A DNA stretch of 64,000 bases from Lachnospiraceae bacterium OM04-12BH (GCA_003490145.1 QULQ01000011.1:1-64000), one strand, 5' to 3'. Positions 16,964 through 26,666 are shown, counted from the stretch's first letter. Numbers and translations are program-made. The notes: a model not told the origin generated them from the sequence alone.

Positions 16964-18787
16964 ATGATGAAGAAAAAAAGAAAAGTGTCGGATATTCAGT
17001 CGGTCATCATGACGGTGCTTTCCCTGATGACTGTGATCACATCGATATCCATGGGATTATTGCTTTATAACCGGTATGAAACTGCCATGCGCCAGAACGA
17101 TGTCCGGGATGCGCAGAATCTGATGGAAACTATTGCAAATTCCATGGAACAGTATCTGAAGAATATGAGACAGATTTCTGATACCGCTAATTACAATATC
17201 ATACAGGCTCATGATGTATCCAGTCCGGAGTTCAATCAGCAGCTCAGCCTTCTTTATGATTTAAATAAGGACAAGATACAGAGCATTGCGCTTTATGATA
17301 TGGACGGGGAGCTGCTTGGGGCAGAGCCTGTTACGCTCCAGAAGGAGGGGGTAGAGGTCAGCAGGCAGTCCTGGTTTGAGAATGCGAAGGAAAAAATTGA
17401 AAATATGCATTTTTCAACACCTCATATGCAGGATCTGTTTCAGGATGATGCAAAGCGGTATCACTGGGTGATCTCCCTGAGCCGTGCAGTGGAAGTGATT
17501 GACGGAGACAGTCCGGAAAATGGGATCCTGCTGGTGGATATGAAGTATTCCTTTATAGAGGAAATGATGGATCAGATTAATGACAGAAGCAGAGGGCGAT
17601 ATTATTATCTGTGTGACAGGGAAGGAAAGCTGATCTATCATCCATATGCCAACGAGATCAGTAACGGCCTGTTTCAGGAAAATTCCGGTCTGGCAAGCTG
17701 CAGTGAGGACGGCATATACAGAAATCTGCGTAGTCCGCATGGAGAGAAGCAGACTATGATAGTCAATACCATTTCCTATACCGGATGGAAGCTGGTGGGT
17801 GTTGTCCTGCCTGATATCCGGACAGACAGCCTTGAAAAATTCCGGATTTATATGATCACTATTGTGATCATGCTGATCATGATGCTGCTTGTTGTTAACC
17901 GTATCGTGTCAAAAAGGATCTCCAGTCCGATCCTGAAGCTGGATGCTTCTGTAACGGCATACGAAGCGGGAGAAAAGCCGGATATTTACATCGGAGGCTC
18001 CTACGAGATCAGGCATCTGGGAGATTCTGTCCAGAAATCATATGAAGAGATTGAACGGCTGATGAAGGAAATTGTGGAACAGCAGAATGAGCGCAGAAAG
18101 AGTGAGCTGGCAGTGCTGCAAAGCCAGATCAATCCGCATTTCCTTTATAATACACTGGAATCCATTACCTGGATGATCGAGGGAAACCGGAATCAGGATG
18201 CGGTTTTCATGATCTCAGAGCTGGCACAGCTTTTCCGGATCAGTCTGTCAAGGGGGAAGACAATTATCCGGATCGGAGACGAGCTGCAGCATTGCAGAAA
18301 TTACATGAATATTCAAAAATACCGTTACAGGGAACGGTTTGTAACCGAATATGATGTTTCCGAGGAGATTTATCCATTCTGTACGGTAAAGCTTATCCTG
18401 CAGCCGATTCTGGAAAATGCCATATATTATGGAGTCGGGGATATGGACGAGGATGACCATCCCAGAATTCTTGTCAGAGGCTTTAAGAAGGATGAGGATA
18501 TTTATCTGATGGTTTCCGACAATGGAATGGGAATGCGGCGTGAGGATGTGGAAAATATTCTGACGGATAATCAGAAGGTGCCAAAGCATGGTTCTGGAGT
18601 AGGGCTTATTAACGTACACACCCGTATACAGCTGATGTTTGGAGCGGGATATGGACTTGCGGTAGAAAGCGAGCCGGATGAAGGAACTACGGTTACCATT
18701 CATCTGCCGGCCATACCGTATACCAAAGAAAACTGTGAGCTGCTGGAAACACCGGGAAAACCATCCAGAAATGAAGGTGAAGCATGA
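16964..18787 (+). CDS. Sensor histidine kinase (YesM/LytS type)
   Basis: Of 607 residues, ~17-38 form the first membrane helix. An extracellular Cache-like region (~40-285) follows, then a second helix (~289-312, IYMITIVIMLIMMLLVVN) and a HAMP-like linker. The His_kinase domain has QINPHFLYNTLESI with phospho-acceptor H392, and the C-terminal ATPase has N (ILQPILENAIYYGV) and G boxes (VSDNGMGM, GSGVGLINV). It starts 2 bp after the response regulator and overlaps the next gene by 4 bp. The extracellular part probably contacts one of the sugar-binding proteins encoded downstream, as in other YesMN-type systems. Confidence 0.93.
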   Translation: MMKKKRKVSDIQSVIMTVLSLMTVITSISMGLLLYNRYETAMRQNDVRDAQNLMETIANSMEQYLKNMRQISDTANYNIIQAHDVSSPEFNQQLSLLYDLNKDKIQSIALYDMDGELLGAEPVTLQKEGVEVSRQSWFENAKEKIENMHFSTPHMQDLFQDDAKRYHWVISLSRAVEVIDGDSPENGILLVDMKYSFIEEMMDQINDRSRGRYYYLCDREGKLIYHPYANEISNGLFQENSGLASCSEDGIYRNLRSPHGEKQTMIVNTISYTGWKLVGVVLPDIRTDSLEKFRIYMITIVIMLIMMLLVVNRIVSKRISSPILKLDASVTAYEAGEKPDIYIGGSYEIRHLGDSVQKSYEEIERLMKEIVEQQNERRKSELAVLQSQINPHFLYNTLESITWMIEGNRNQDAVFMISELAQLFRISLSRGKTIIRIGDELQHCRNYMNIQKYRYRERFVTEYDVSEEIYPFCTVKLILQPILENAIYYGVGDMDEDDHPRILVRGFKKDEDIYLMVSDNGMGMRREDVENILTDNQKVPKHGSGVGLINVHTRIQLMFGAGYGLAVESEPDEGTTVTIHLPAIPYTKENCELLETPGKPSRNEGEA

Positions 18788-19764
18788 AAAGAACCAAAAT
18801 GACGTTTCTGCTGTCGGAAATTTTCCTCTTTATAATGCTGCTGCTGTGCGTGCATCGGATTTTCTCTGATGAAAAGCCACAGAAGAGGGTGGCGGTCATC
18901 GTTGAAAAATCCGGCGATGAAAAATGGGATTCTTTTATTAACGGTCTTAAGCAGGCAGCAGAGATCAGGAATATCCATCTGATCATCTGTAATACTGATG
19001 AAATTGAAGATGCACAGGAAGAGAAGAGCCTGATCTGCGAGCAGCTGGATAATCAGGTGGATGCCTTTATCATCCAGGCGGCGCCCGGGAAGGATACCGG
19101 GGAGATGCTTCGGGAAATCCGGTCACAGAAGCCGGTGCTGCTGGTTGCCAATGATGTACTTAAGGAACAGGAGAACGGGAACCGTCCGCCGCAGTATCAG
19201 GAGCTTCCGGTCGTGATGCCGGATAATTACAGTATGGGCTATGCACTGGGAGAGGATCTGCGAAGCAGGAATGATATCCGTGGGAAAAAAATTGGAATTG
19301 TAAGTGGATTTGAGGAAACGGAGTGCAGCAGAGAGCGTGAAGAGGGGGTATTGGAGGCTCTTTTGGACAGTGGCTGCGAAATCCAGTTCCATATTTATAC
19401 AACCTATGACATGGCGGTTACGGAGAAGCTCAGACAGGAGAGGACGGTTGATTATCTGATCGTGCTTGAAACAGGTGCACTGGAGCAGATTGCAGGGATG
19501 TATGCCCAGGAAAGCGGGGAGCGTCCGGGGATTTATGGAATCGGGAACAGTATCAGGTGTGTGTACTATCTGGATGAAGCTGTGGTAGAGGGGCTGGTTG
19601 CTGCAGATGGATATGATATGGGATATCAAAGCGTCCTGGAAATCTCCGGAGCACTGGGGAATCAGCTGTATGCCATGAAAAACCGGGAAACGGATTATCG
19701 TCTGCTGCATAAGGAGGATATTTTCAGGGAAGAGGTGCAGCAGTTTCTTCATACGTATGATTAG
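18784..19764 (+). CDS. Membrane-anchored periplasmic-binding-type sugar sensor protein
   Basis: Residues ~7-28 are hydrophobic without a lipobox, so the protein is probably held by an uncleaved anchor. The remaining 295 residues follow the ordinary order of LacI-like sugar-binding domains: RVAVIVEKSGDEKWDSFING, QVDAFIIQAAPGKD, KIGIVSGFEETECSRERE, YGIGNSIRCVYYLDE. It overlaps the kinase gene by 4 bp and is not next to a permease, so I infer a sensory role, presenting ligand state to the kinase, rather than transport. Confidence 0.82.
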   Translation: MKRTKMTFLLSEIFLFIMLLLCVHRIFSDEKPQKRVAVIVEKSGDEKWDSFINGLKQAAEIRNIHLIICNTDEIEDAQEEKSLICEQLDNQVDAFIIQAAPGKDTGEMLREIRSQKPVLLVANDVLKEQENGNRPPQYQELPVVMPDNYSMGYALGEDLRSRNDIRGKKIGIVSGFEETECSREREEGVLEALLDSGCEIQFHIYTTYDMAVTEKLRQERTVDYLIVLETGALEQIAGMYAQESGERPGIYGIGNSIRCVYYLDEAVVEGLVAADGYDMGYQSVLEISGALGNQLYAMKNRETDYRLLHKEDIFREEVQQFLHTYD

Positions 19765-19815
19765 GCATATGGAGGAGAGGTGTGGCAGATATATTGTTAG
19801 GAAAGGAAGGTTGTC

Positions 19816-20859
19816 ATGAAGAGTAAGTGGAGCATATTTGTGCTGGCCTGCTGGGTGCTGGTGTGTCTGACAGGATGCGGCGGCGATCTGGAAACACAAA
19901 GGAGTGTTCTCCGGGTCGGAGTAGTACTTTATACGCAGGACGACCCTTTTATCAATGCACTCACGGACTGCCTGAGGGAGGATCTGGAGGAATATGAAAC
20001 GGATTCCCTGAAAATAATCATGACAGTACGGGACGGCAAGAACGACCAGGGGCTTCAGGATGAGGTGGTAGAGGAAATACTTGATGCAGGCTGTGATATC
20101 CTTGTGGTCGATCTGGTGGACCGGACGGAGCCCTCAAATATCATTAAAATGGCCAAAAAGGAAAACATACCGGTTATTTTTTTCAATCGTGAACCGGTAC
20201 TGGAGGATCTGATGCAATGGGACAGGCTGTATTATGTAGGTGGAGATGCGAAACAGTCCGGTACGATGCAGGGAGAAATTGCGGCAGAGGTGATACGTGC
20301 TGATCCGGCAGTGGACCGTAATGCAGACGGAAAGATCCAGTATGTTCTTCTTGAGGGCGAAACCGGGCATCAGGATGCGATCATACGGACGGACAGTGTG
20401 GTAAAAACCCTTCAGGAACAGGGGATCACGCTGGAGAAGCTCAGCTACCAGTTTGCCAACTGGAACCGTGGACAGGCTGAAAACAAAATGACCCAGCTTA
20501 TTCACCTCTATGGGGATGAGATCGAGCTGGTATTATCCAATAATGATGAGATGGCGATAGGTGCGGTTGCTGCATATGAAGCATCCGGATATCAGAAGGA
20601 GGATCGTCCGGTCATTTTCGGGATAGATGGATTGGACAGTGCCCTTTCGGCTATCCAGAACAATTCGATCCAGGGGACTGTTTATAATGACAAAGAGGGA
20701 CAGGCCGGACAGATTTCGCGTCTGGCAATGGATCTGTTCCTGGACAGGGAGCCTGAGGACTACGATTTTGAAAATGAACGGTATATTTTCCTGCCGTACC
20801 AAAAGGTTACGGCTGCCAATGTAGAAGAGTTTCTGCACAGTAAAGAAGAAGTGCAGTAA
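19816..20859 (+). CDS. Galactose-binding lipoprotein (MglB-like), canonical domain order
   Basis: Lipobox LTGC gives a lipidated Cys21. The binding domain has the normal MglB order: VGVVLYTQDDPFINAL, ILVVDLVD, VIFFNREP, YYVGGDAKQSG, calcium loop DRNADGKIQ, GETGHQDAIIRT, LVLSNNDEMAIG, FGIDGLD and a C-terminal VTAANVEEF. It therefore retains the sugar- and calcium-binding residues of galactose/glucose-binding protein. It lies at the end of the two-component operon and not next to a transporter gene, so it probably reports galactose or glucose to the kinase. It also serves as the reference for the permuted homologue at 10600-11925. Confidence 0.9.
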   Translation: MKSKWSIFVLACWVLVCLTGCGGDLETQRSVLRVGVVLYTQDDPFINALTDCLREDLEEYETDSLKIIMTVRDGKNDQGLQDEVVEEILDAGCDILVVDLVDRTEPSNIIKMAKKENIPVIFFNREPVLEDLMQWDRLYYVGGDAKQSGTMQGEIAAEVIRADPAVDRNADGKIQYVLLEGETGHQDAIIRTDSVVKTLQEQGITLEKLSYQFANWNRGQAENKMTQLIHLYGDEIELVLSNNDEMAIGAVAAYEASGYQKEDRPVIFGIDGLDSALSAIQNNSIQGTVYNDKEGQAGQISRLAMDLFLDREPEDYDFENERYIFLPYQKVTAANVEEFLHSKEEVQ

Positions 20860-20916
20860 ATGGTAAAGAGAACCCGCCGGAAGGCGGCTGTTTATCAGCG
20901 GAAAGGAGAGAGGGAC

Positions 20917-21486
20917 ATGGAGGATTGGCTTAAAAGCTTTTATACACAGACGGATCCGGTAAAGAGACAGCAGCTGCTTTTGGAAAATACCAGGGAAATG
21001 GAAAAGGAAGCAGATCAGCTGCGAAAACAGCTCTTCGAAGCAAGATTTGGTAAGGGAAAGCCACGGAAGGATGCGTTTATGGGCTGCCTGATGAATCTGA
21101 AATACATTGCGGAGAGCGGAGGCATGGACTGGGGCGGCAGGAAGAAAAAGCTTGCGGTGGAAGTCATTCACGGCTTGGGAATATTCGAATTTGAACAAAA
21201 AACAGAAACCGAACAGGAGCTTATCCGCCAGGAGCTTAAGAATACGTGCAGAACCTATATTGAGGTCAGCACCAGTGGACGTGGCTTTACCTCTGTTATC
21301 TTTGGGATGGGACAGCTGTCAGATGAAGGGATTGCCGGGAAGATCGCAGAGCAGCTGAGCCGGCTGGCATTTGATGCACCGCACATTCTTCGGATGGAAA
21401 AAGAATTTGAGCCGCTGCAGAGGGCTGCAGTCGAGGCTTTCCGCGAGATTTACCCGGATCGTGAACATTTTTTGAAAAAAAGGTAA
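20917..21486 (+). CDS. Uncharacterised helical protein, 189 aa (possibly DUF6553)
   Basis: I do not recognise the function. The frame is open from 20860, but ATG 20917 has AAAGGAGAG in front and is the better start. The product is soluble, with a charged helical N-terminus (MEDWLKSFYTQTDPVKRQQL) and a conserved-looking middle (KDAFMGCLMNLKYIAESGG, then STSGRGFTSVIFGMG). It has no signal peptide or membrane segment. It lies 57 bp after the sugar sensor gene and 26 bp before pyridoxamine kinase. I recall a Lachnospiraceae family DUF6553 of this size next to pdxK, but the assignment is tentative. Confidence 0.6.
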   Translation: MEDWLKSFYTQTDPVKRQQLLLENTREMEKEADQLRKQLFEARFGKGKPRKDAFMGCLMNLKYIAESGGMDWGGRKKKLAVEVIHGLGIFEFEQKTETEQELIRQELKNTCRTYIEVSTSGRGFTSVIFGMGQLSDEGIAGKIAEQLSRLAFDAPHILRMEKEFEPLQRAAVEAFREIYPDREHFLKKR

Positions 21487-21512
21487 TTTGAAAGGAGCTG
21501 AGATAACAGCTT

Positions 21513-22328
21513 ATGCAGAAGAAAATTGCAGCGATTAATGATTTGTCCGGCTATGGGAGGTGCTCGCTCATGGTAGCGATTCCTGTGATCTCCCATATGA
21601 GGCTTCAGTGCTGTCCGGTGCCCACATCTATACTGTCCAATCATACAGGATATCCGGAATATTTTTTTGACGATTATACAGAAAAGCTCCCGGCATATCT
21701 GGAAATGTGGAAGAAGCTGGATCTGAAATTTGACGGGATCATGTCCGGATTTCTTGGTTCTGCCCGTCAGATTGATATGGTGGAGAGCTTTATCAGGACC
21801 TTTCGCAGGGAAGATACTGTTGTGGTAGTGGATCCGGTGATGGGGGACCACGGCTCAATCAGCAGTGTCTATACAGAGGAAATGTGCCTGCTGATGCGTA
21901 AGCTGGTATCTCTGGCAGATATTGTGACGCCAAATCTGACCGAAGGGTGCAGGTTAACCGGTGTGCCCTACCGGGATCATGGATGGACACGGAAGGAGCT
22001 GTTTGGGATGGCAGAGCGTCTGACGGAGTACGGACCAAAGAAGGTGGTGATTACCGGGATCCCACAGGGAGAGTTCATTGCCAACTTTATGTATGAAAAG
22101 GGCAGAGAACCCAGGATGATCAGAACACACCGTGTTTTCGAGGAGCGCTGCGGTACCGGGGATCTGTTTGCATCCATTATCGCGGCAGATGCGGTAAACG
22201 GGGTGGAATTCGGACAGTCCGTGCGCAGAGCCTGCCGGTTCATTAAGAAGTGTATGGTCAAAACAGCAGAGCTGCAGATTGAACCGAAAAACGGCGTGTG
22301 TTTTGAGGAGCTTCTGCATCTGCTGTAG
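21513..22328 (+). CDS. pdxY: Pyridoxamine kinase
   Basis: An ATP-dependent kinase of the ribokinase fold that phosphorylates pyridoxal/pyridoxamine in B6 salvage. The 271-residue protein shows INDLSGYGRCSL at the N-terminus, SGFLGSARQ, VVDPVMGDHG for metal and phosphate binding, TPNLTEGCRLTG, and the anion-hole/base motif GTGDLFAS near the C-terminus with the catalytic Asp. This is a complete family member of usual length. AAGGAG precedes the ATG. Whether it prefers pyridoxal or pyridoxamine cannot be read. Confidence 0.92.
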   Translation: MQKKIAAINDLSGYGRCSLMVAIPVISHMRLQCCPVPTSILSNHTGYPEYFFDDYTEKLPAYLEMWKKLDLKFDGIMSGFLGSARQIDMVESFIRTFRREDTVVVVDPVMGDHGSISSVYTEEMCLLMRKLVSLADIVTPNLTEGCRLTGVPYRDHGWTRKELFGMAERLTEYGPKKVVITGIPQGEFIANFMYEKGREPRMIRTHRVFEERCGTGDLFASIIAADAVNGVEFGQSVRRACRFIKKCMVKTAELQIEPKNGVCFEELLHLL

Positions 22329-22382
22329 ATTGGAAAGAGTAGTTTTTAACTGCAGAAATTCTAAATAAAAAGGAAGGTTAAA

Positions 22383-23171
22383 TCAGGTCAGACTGGCAAC
22401 AGGAACAGCAACCTGGGTGATGTAGTCACTGCTGTTTGCTCCACGGTTTGGTGGACCCTCCAGATAGACAGAGCGGATTCCCCCGGTGGTTCTGATCTGG
22501 TTTGATTCGACATAGGTATTCAGTGCATGGATCGCATTTCCGATCCCTTCATATGCACCACGATAATAGATACATAAAGCAGGGGTCTCTGCAAATTCCA
22601 TTCGCTCTTCCCCCATAAAATCATCTTCTACCGGAATACAGCACAGCAGATCCAGGCCGGAATCAGGCTGACTGATACGGATCGTAAACATTCGGGCCAG
22701 CATGGACATCTTGCCGGTTCTGGCGGCTGCAATATAGGTGTTACGCAATTTTTCAGATGCGTCCGCAGTATCTTTACATTGATATCTGCGGCAAAAACAT
22801 ACCTGCTTGGAAAGCTGGATCGGATGAACGCTGAGATCGCCGGGCTTTGCGGCACGCACTTGAAGCAGCTGGATATTGCGGTTCAGTGCGGCACGCAGAT
22901 CCATCAGACGCTTTAAATGGTGGTCGATATTAGCAGTGTCATAATAATATTCCCGGATTTCTGTAAGAGAAAGTCCTAAACTCTGTAAAGAACGGATCGA
23001 GCGGATCTGTGTCATGTTATCTGCTGTATAGTAGCGGTATCCGCTATTCTCATCTTTGACAGCGGGCGTCAGCAGCCCCATTTCTTCATAGACAAGAACC
23101 GTCTTCCGGGTAATTCCCAGGATCTTCGTAATTTCCCCGATTTTAAATAAAGATTCATCATGCTTTTTCAT
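22383..23171 (-). CDS. MerR family regulator with GyrI-like effector domain
   Basis: The chosen start (codon at 23171) has GAGG six bases upstream; an ATG four codons earlier has none. Residues ~9-75 form the MerR winged-helix region (FKIGEITKILGITRKTVLVY, DENSGYRYYTADNM). A helical dimer linker follows, then a ~155-residue GyrI/SOUL-like domain (FAETPALCIYYRGAYEGIGN), which in BmrR-type regulators binds hydrophobic small molecules. The intergenic space holds a palindrome CGTCCCCAGGGGACG-like element inside a 19-bp-spacer promoter facing the large surface protein gene, the usual target geometry of MerR activators. Confidence 0.9.
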   Translation of the reverse strand: MKKHDESLFKIGEITKILGITRKTVLVYEEMGLLTPAVKDENSGYRYYTADNMTQIRSIRSLQSLGLSLTEIREYYYDTANIDHHLKRLMDLRAALNRNIQLLQVRAAKPGDLSVHPIQLSKQVCFCRRYQCKDTADASEKLRNTYIAAARTGKMSMLARMFTIRISQPDSGLDLLCCIPVEDDFMGEERMEFAETPALCIYYRGAYEGIGNAIHALNTYVESNQIRTTGGIRSVYLEGPPNRGANSSDYITQVAVPVASLT

Positions 23172-23243
23172 AGGCTGCCTCATATGTTTTGAAAAAGTTG
23201 TCCATATTTTTGTAAAAATATGTCAAATATAAGTATATTCTGA

Positions 23244-23274
23244 TTGACTCGTCCCCCAGGGGACGATTTATACT
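23244..23274 (+). promoter_or_regulatory. MerR-type promoter with 19-bp spacer and central palindrome
   Basis: TTGACT (23244-23249) and TATACT (23269-23274) are 19 bp apart. The spacer holds the dyad CGTCCCC/GGGGACG (23250-23265). Overlong spacers with a central dyad mark promoters that MerR proteins distort to activate. It lies between the divergent MerR gene and the surface protein gene. Confidence 0.82.
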
Positions 23275-23319
23275 TATTGTAACAGACGGTAGGGATACTT
23301 ACAAGGAGGAGAGCTTGAA

Positions 23320-26300
23320 ATGCGCGTGAGAAAGAGAATGCAGCGAAGGTATCACAGTGTAAAAGGAAGAATTGTTGGATTACTTTCCGGTGTGCTGACT
23401 TTTGGAATGGCAGCCGGAATTATACCGGGGGGTACTGAAACTGTATTAAATGTACAGGCAGCAGAAGCTATCAATGAACCGAGTGTAACCGATTATGCGA
23501 CCAAGGATAAGATGATGGATGGTCCATTTAAAACAGGTAGTAACGGAGTTGGTCAGAATATTGGCAAGCTGATATTTGGAAAGAACAGTAAAGGGGAAGC
23601 ACAGGAATGGTATATCCTAAAAAAGGATTATTTTGCTACACAGAATACCCTTATCTTTGCAGCCAGTCCGATTACAACAGGAGTTCAGTTTCATTCAACG
23701 AGTGCTGATTATCCTAATGGAATACATGCTAATTATTACTTTAACAGTGATCTGGACAAACTGCTGGCTAATATGGCAGGTGATACCCAGTTCTTTTCCA
23801 CGAAAGAACAGGAATTACTGGGAGAAACAGAAATTAATACGAAAGATGGTAAAGCTAAAAGAAAATTATATGCATTAAGTGGTTCTTATACGACAAACAA
23901 TAATATTATACTGGCTGGAGAGTATAATGATATAAAAATATCAATAGCAAACTATTGTTCTGGTTCAGACGCTGGTGAGTTCTGGCTTCGGTCAGCTACA
24001 GATATGCAGGACGCTGATGAGGAAGAAAAGGCTCAATGTGTATTAGTTGTGGATCCTTCTCAAAAAAAGGTAGCAAGAGCTGAACTAGTTACTGAGAAAT
24101 TTGATGTCTGGCCTGCCGTCGATCTGGATTTGTCAAATGTTCTCTTCGCATCGTCCTATGATGGAAGCAATATCAATAATCGGGATGGAATGATCCTGAG
24201 GCTGGATGGAAAGAATAAGGATATTGGTACTGTAACATATAATCCCCGGACAAATAAAGTTACAGTAGAGCGTGGGAATGTGAGTGGAAATGTAAGGTTA
24301 GTAGTACAATATGGGAAGAATGCAAATGAAAGAGAAATTTTTACAAGTGTCATAGGAACAAGTGCCAGAGAGAAAACATTGACAGGCTCTGAAATATTTG
24401 GAAATGTGAATATATCAGAGGATGACTGGTCAAAGTGTAAAATCTGGCTGGAAATAACAGATGATGACGGTATGATTTATGCCGTTGAAGCCACAGAAGA
24501 TACAAACCCGACAACGATCGATTCTATTGTTGCAAAAATCGATGAACCAGAAGCCGGAAAACTGCTCAGTACAAGTGTTGATGCTGGAGATCATGTGACG
24601 ACAGAAATTACATGGACATATGAAGGTCAGACAGTGCTTGCAAATGAAAAAGCAAAATATTATCCAGCATGTTATACTGCGCATATCACATTTGTACCGG
24701 CAGAAGGATATGGGTTTTCAGATTCAACGAAGATACAGATAAATGGCTCAGAGTGCGAGCCCAATTTGCTTGAGGGTAAAATTACAGCAGAGAGGTATTT
24801 TTATTCATCATGGGATAAACTGATAAGTATCACAGCACCGGCTTCAATCACAGTTGCTAATGGCACTGCTTATGAGGATATGAACCTTCCTGCACAGGTT
24901 GGTATCGTGACAGAGGGAAGTACGGTAAATAAGGCAGATGTCTCATGGAATACGGGGGCACCGGTAAGCGGAAGCTATGATCCGAATATTTTGACAGAGC
25001 AGACAGTAACTTTAAAGGGGAAGGTTACCTGCCCGGAGACCATCAATGTGAATGGAGTTAATCTGACTACCAGTATTACGATTACAATCAGCGCCGCTGA
25101 GGATAAACATACCGTAGAAGCACCTATTGCAAGACCGGAAGCAGGAACCTATACGGAAAATCAGACCGTTACCTTGAAATCTGCGACAGAAGGGGCAGTC
25201 ATTTACTATACGACGAATGGTGCAGAGCCAAGTAGTACTACCGGAACACAATATACAGGGCCAATCACCGCCGCAGGGATGGAGGGACAGTCTGTAGAGA
25301 CGAATATAAAAGCTATAGCGGTAAAAAGTGGTATGCAGGACAGTCTTGTAATGACATACAAATATACGATTGAACTTCCATCCCAGACACCAGAGATAAA
25401 AGCTCCGGTTATCACATCCCAGCCACAGGATATAGCTGTGAAAGCAGGGGAAACGGCAACCTTTACTGTGGTAGCAACCGGAACAGGCCTTACTTATCAA
25501 TGGGAAAGAGATACAGGAAACGGATTTAAAGAGTGGGGTGGCATATACAGTAAAAGTGCCAGTTTTACAACCGGCGTTTTGAGTAAGGGATGCAATGGCT
25601 ACAAATATCGGTGCATAGTAAGCAATTCTGCCGGTCCTGTTACATCAGACAGTGCAACTCTGACAGTTATAGATGATGCCACTCCGCCGTCTGAAACCAC
25701 GTATATTATCACAGCTGCAGCCGGAGCAAATGGAAGCATTTCTCCGAGTGGTTCTGTGGAAGTCAAAAAAGGGGCTGATCAGACCTTCACGATTACCGCA
25801 GACGAAGGGTATGAGATAGAAAACCTGAAGGTAGATGGCAGTGATGTAAGTGCTGCATCAAGCTATACCTTTAATAATGTTACAGAAGCACACCGCATAG
25901 AAGCCACTTTCAAACAGAAAGTGACAAATCCAGATCCAGGACAGCCGGAAAACCCAGATCCTGGGAAACCAGAGGATCCGAATCCGGCAGAAAAGCCAAA
26001 GCCAGAGGTGAAAAAGGATGAGACACCGGCAAGCAGTCAGGCTCCTTTGCATGAGCATAGCTTCAACTGGGTAACAGTACAGACAGCAAGTGCCATGCAG
26101 GATGGACTGGAAGAACTGAGATGCAGCTGTGGAATCGTTAAGGAGTGCAGCGTTGTTCCGGCAAGCCAGGCATATGTCAATGAACTGTATCAGAATCTCA
26201 GCCAGGCATTGGCAGAAGGAGAAGTATCATTTGACTCCGGAAGAATTTACACCATATCAGATTACCTGATCAGAAAGCTGCAGGAAAGAGCAGATGTTAC

Positions 26301-26451
26301 GACGACTATTACCTTTGAGTATAATCAGGACAAATACCGTATGATGATACCGGCAGGCGTTGATTATTCAGAACTACTGGAGGATGAAGATTATTTCTAC
26401 GGCTATTTCTACTTTGCAAAGAAAGTTGGAGCCAGGGTAGAAAGCCTGTAA
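23320..26451 (+). CDS. Large secreted multi-domain surface protein
   Basis: A 1043-residue secreted protein. Residues 1-~50 form a long basic signal peptide ending NVQA-AEA. Residues ~60-320 resemble DUF6273-type modules (GEAQEWYILKKDYF, GEFWLRSATD). Further on are beta-sandwich stretches, a chitobiase-C-terminal-like repeat (ATEGAVIYYTTNGAEPSS), an Ig-like domain (ITSQPQDIAVKAGETATF), an InlB B-repeat (ANGSISPSGSVEVKKGADQT) and a Pro/Glu/Asp linker. The end is a ~140-residue domain with a CSCG pair. I see no LPxTG, choline or SLH anchor, so attachment is unclear. An AAGGAGGAG site precedes the start. It is probably expressed from the MerR-type promoter; role unknown, perhaps adhesion. Confidence 0.85.
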   Translation: MRVRKRMQRRYHSVKGRIVGLLSGVLTFGMAAGIIPGGTETVLNVQAAEAINEPSVTDYATKDKMMDGPFKTGSNGVGQNIGKLIFGKNSKGEAQEWYILKKDYFATQNTLIFAASPITTGVQFHSTSADYPNGIHANYYFNSDLDKLLANMAGDTQFFSTKEQELLGETEINTKDGKAKRKLYALSGSYTTNNNIILAGEYNDIKISIANYCSGSDAGEFWLRSATDMQDADEEEKAQCVLVVDPSQKKVARAELVTEKFDVWPAVDLDLSNVLFASSYDGSNINNRDGMILRLDGKNKDIGTVTYNPRTNKVTVERGNVSGNVRLVVQYGKNANEREIFTSVIGTSAREKTLTGSEIFGNVNISEDDWSKCKIWLEITDDDGMIYAVEATEDTNPTTIDSIVAKIDEPEAGKLLSTSVDAGDHVTTEITWTYEGQTVLANEKAKYYPACYTAHITFVPAEGYGFSDSTKIQINGSECEPNLLEGKITAERYFYSSWDKLISITAPASITVANGTAYEDMNLPAQVGIVTEGSTVNKADVSWNTGAPVSGSYDPNILTEQTVTLKGKVTCPETINVNGVNLTTSITITISAAEDKHTVEAPIARPEAGTYTENQTVTLKSATEGAVIYYTTNGAEPSSTTGTQYTGPITAAGMEGQSVETNIKAIAVKSGMQDSLVMTYKYTIELPSQTPEIKAPVITSQPQDIAVKAGETATFTVVATGTGLTYQWERDTGNGFKEWGGIYSKSASFTTGVLSKGCNGYKYRCIVSNSAGPVTSDSATLTVIDDATPPSETTYIITAAAGANGSISPSGSVEVKKGADQTFTITADEGYEIENLKVDGSDVSAASSYTFNNVTEAHRIEATFKQKVTNPDPGQPENPDPGKPEDPNPAEKPKPEVKKDETPASSQAPLHEHSFNWVTVQTASAMQDGLEELRCSCGIVKECSVVPASQAYVNELYQNLSQALAEGEVSFDSGRIYTISDYLIRKLQERADVTTTITFEYNQDKYRMMIPAGVDYSELLEDEDYFYGYFYFAKKVGARVESL

Positions 26452-26519
26452 CAGAAACGGAATTTCTGACACCGGATTTTATATTATTGGTAAAAGGTTT
26501 ATTCAATATAAATTAAGAA

Positions 26520-26560
26520 AGGACTGTATTATGTATTCGGTTACATGATACAGTTCTTTT
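26520..26560 (+). terminator. Rho-independent terminator after the surface protein
   Basis: AGGACTGTAT (26520-26529) pairs with ATACAGTTCT (26548-26557), then TTT. Confidence 0.75.
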
Positions 26561-26666
26561 GCATATCGCCAGCAATTTTCATAGTCTGGTAATGCTTGCC
26601 ATAAACAGCTAAAATGGTGTATGCTTAACAGGTATTACATATATTGTGATGGAAAGGACATAGTCT

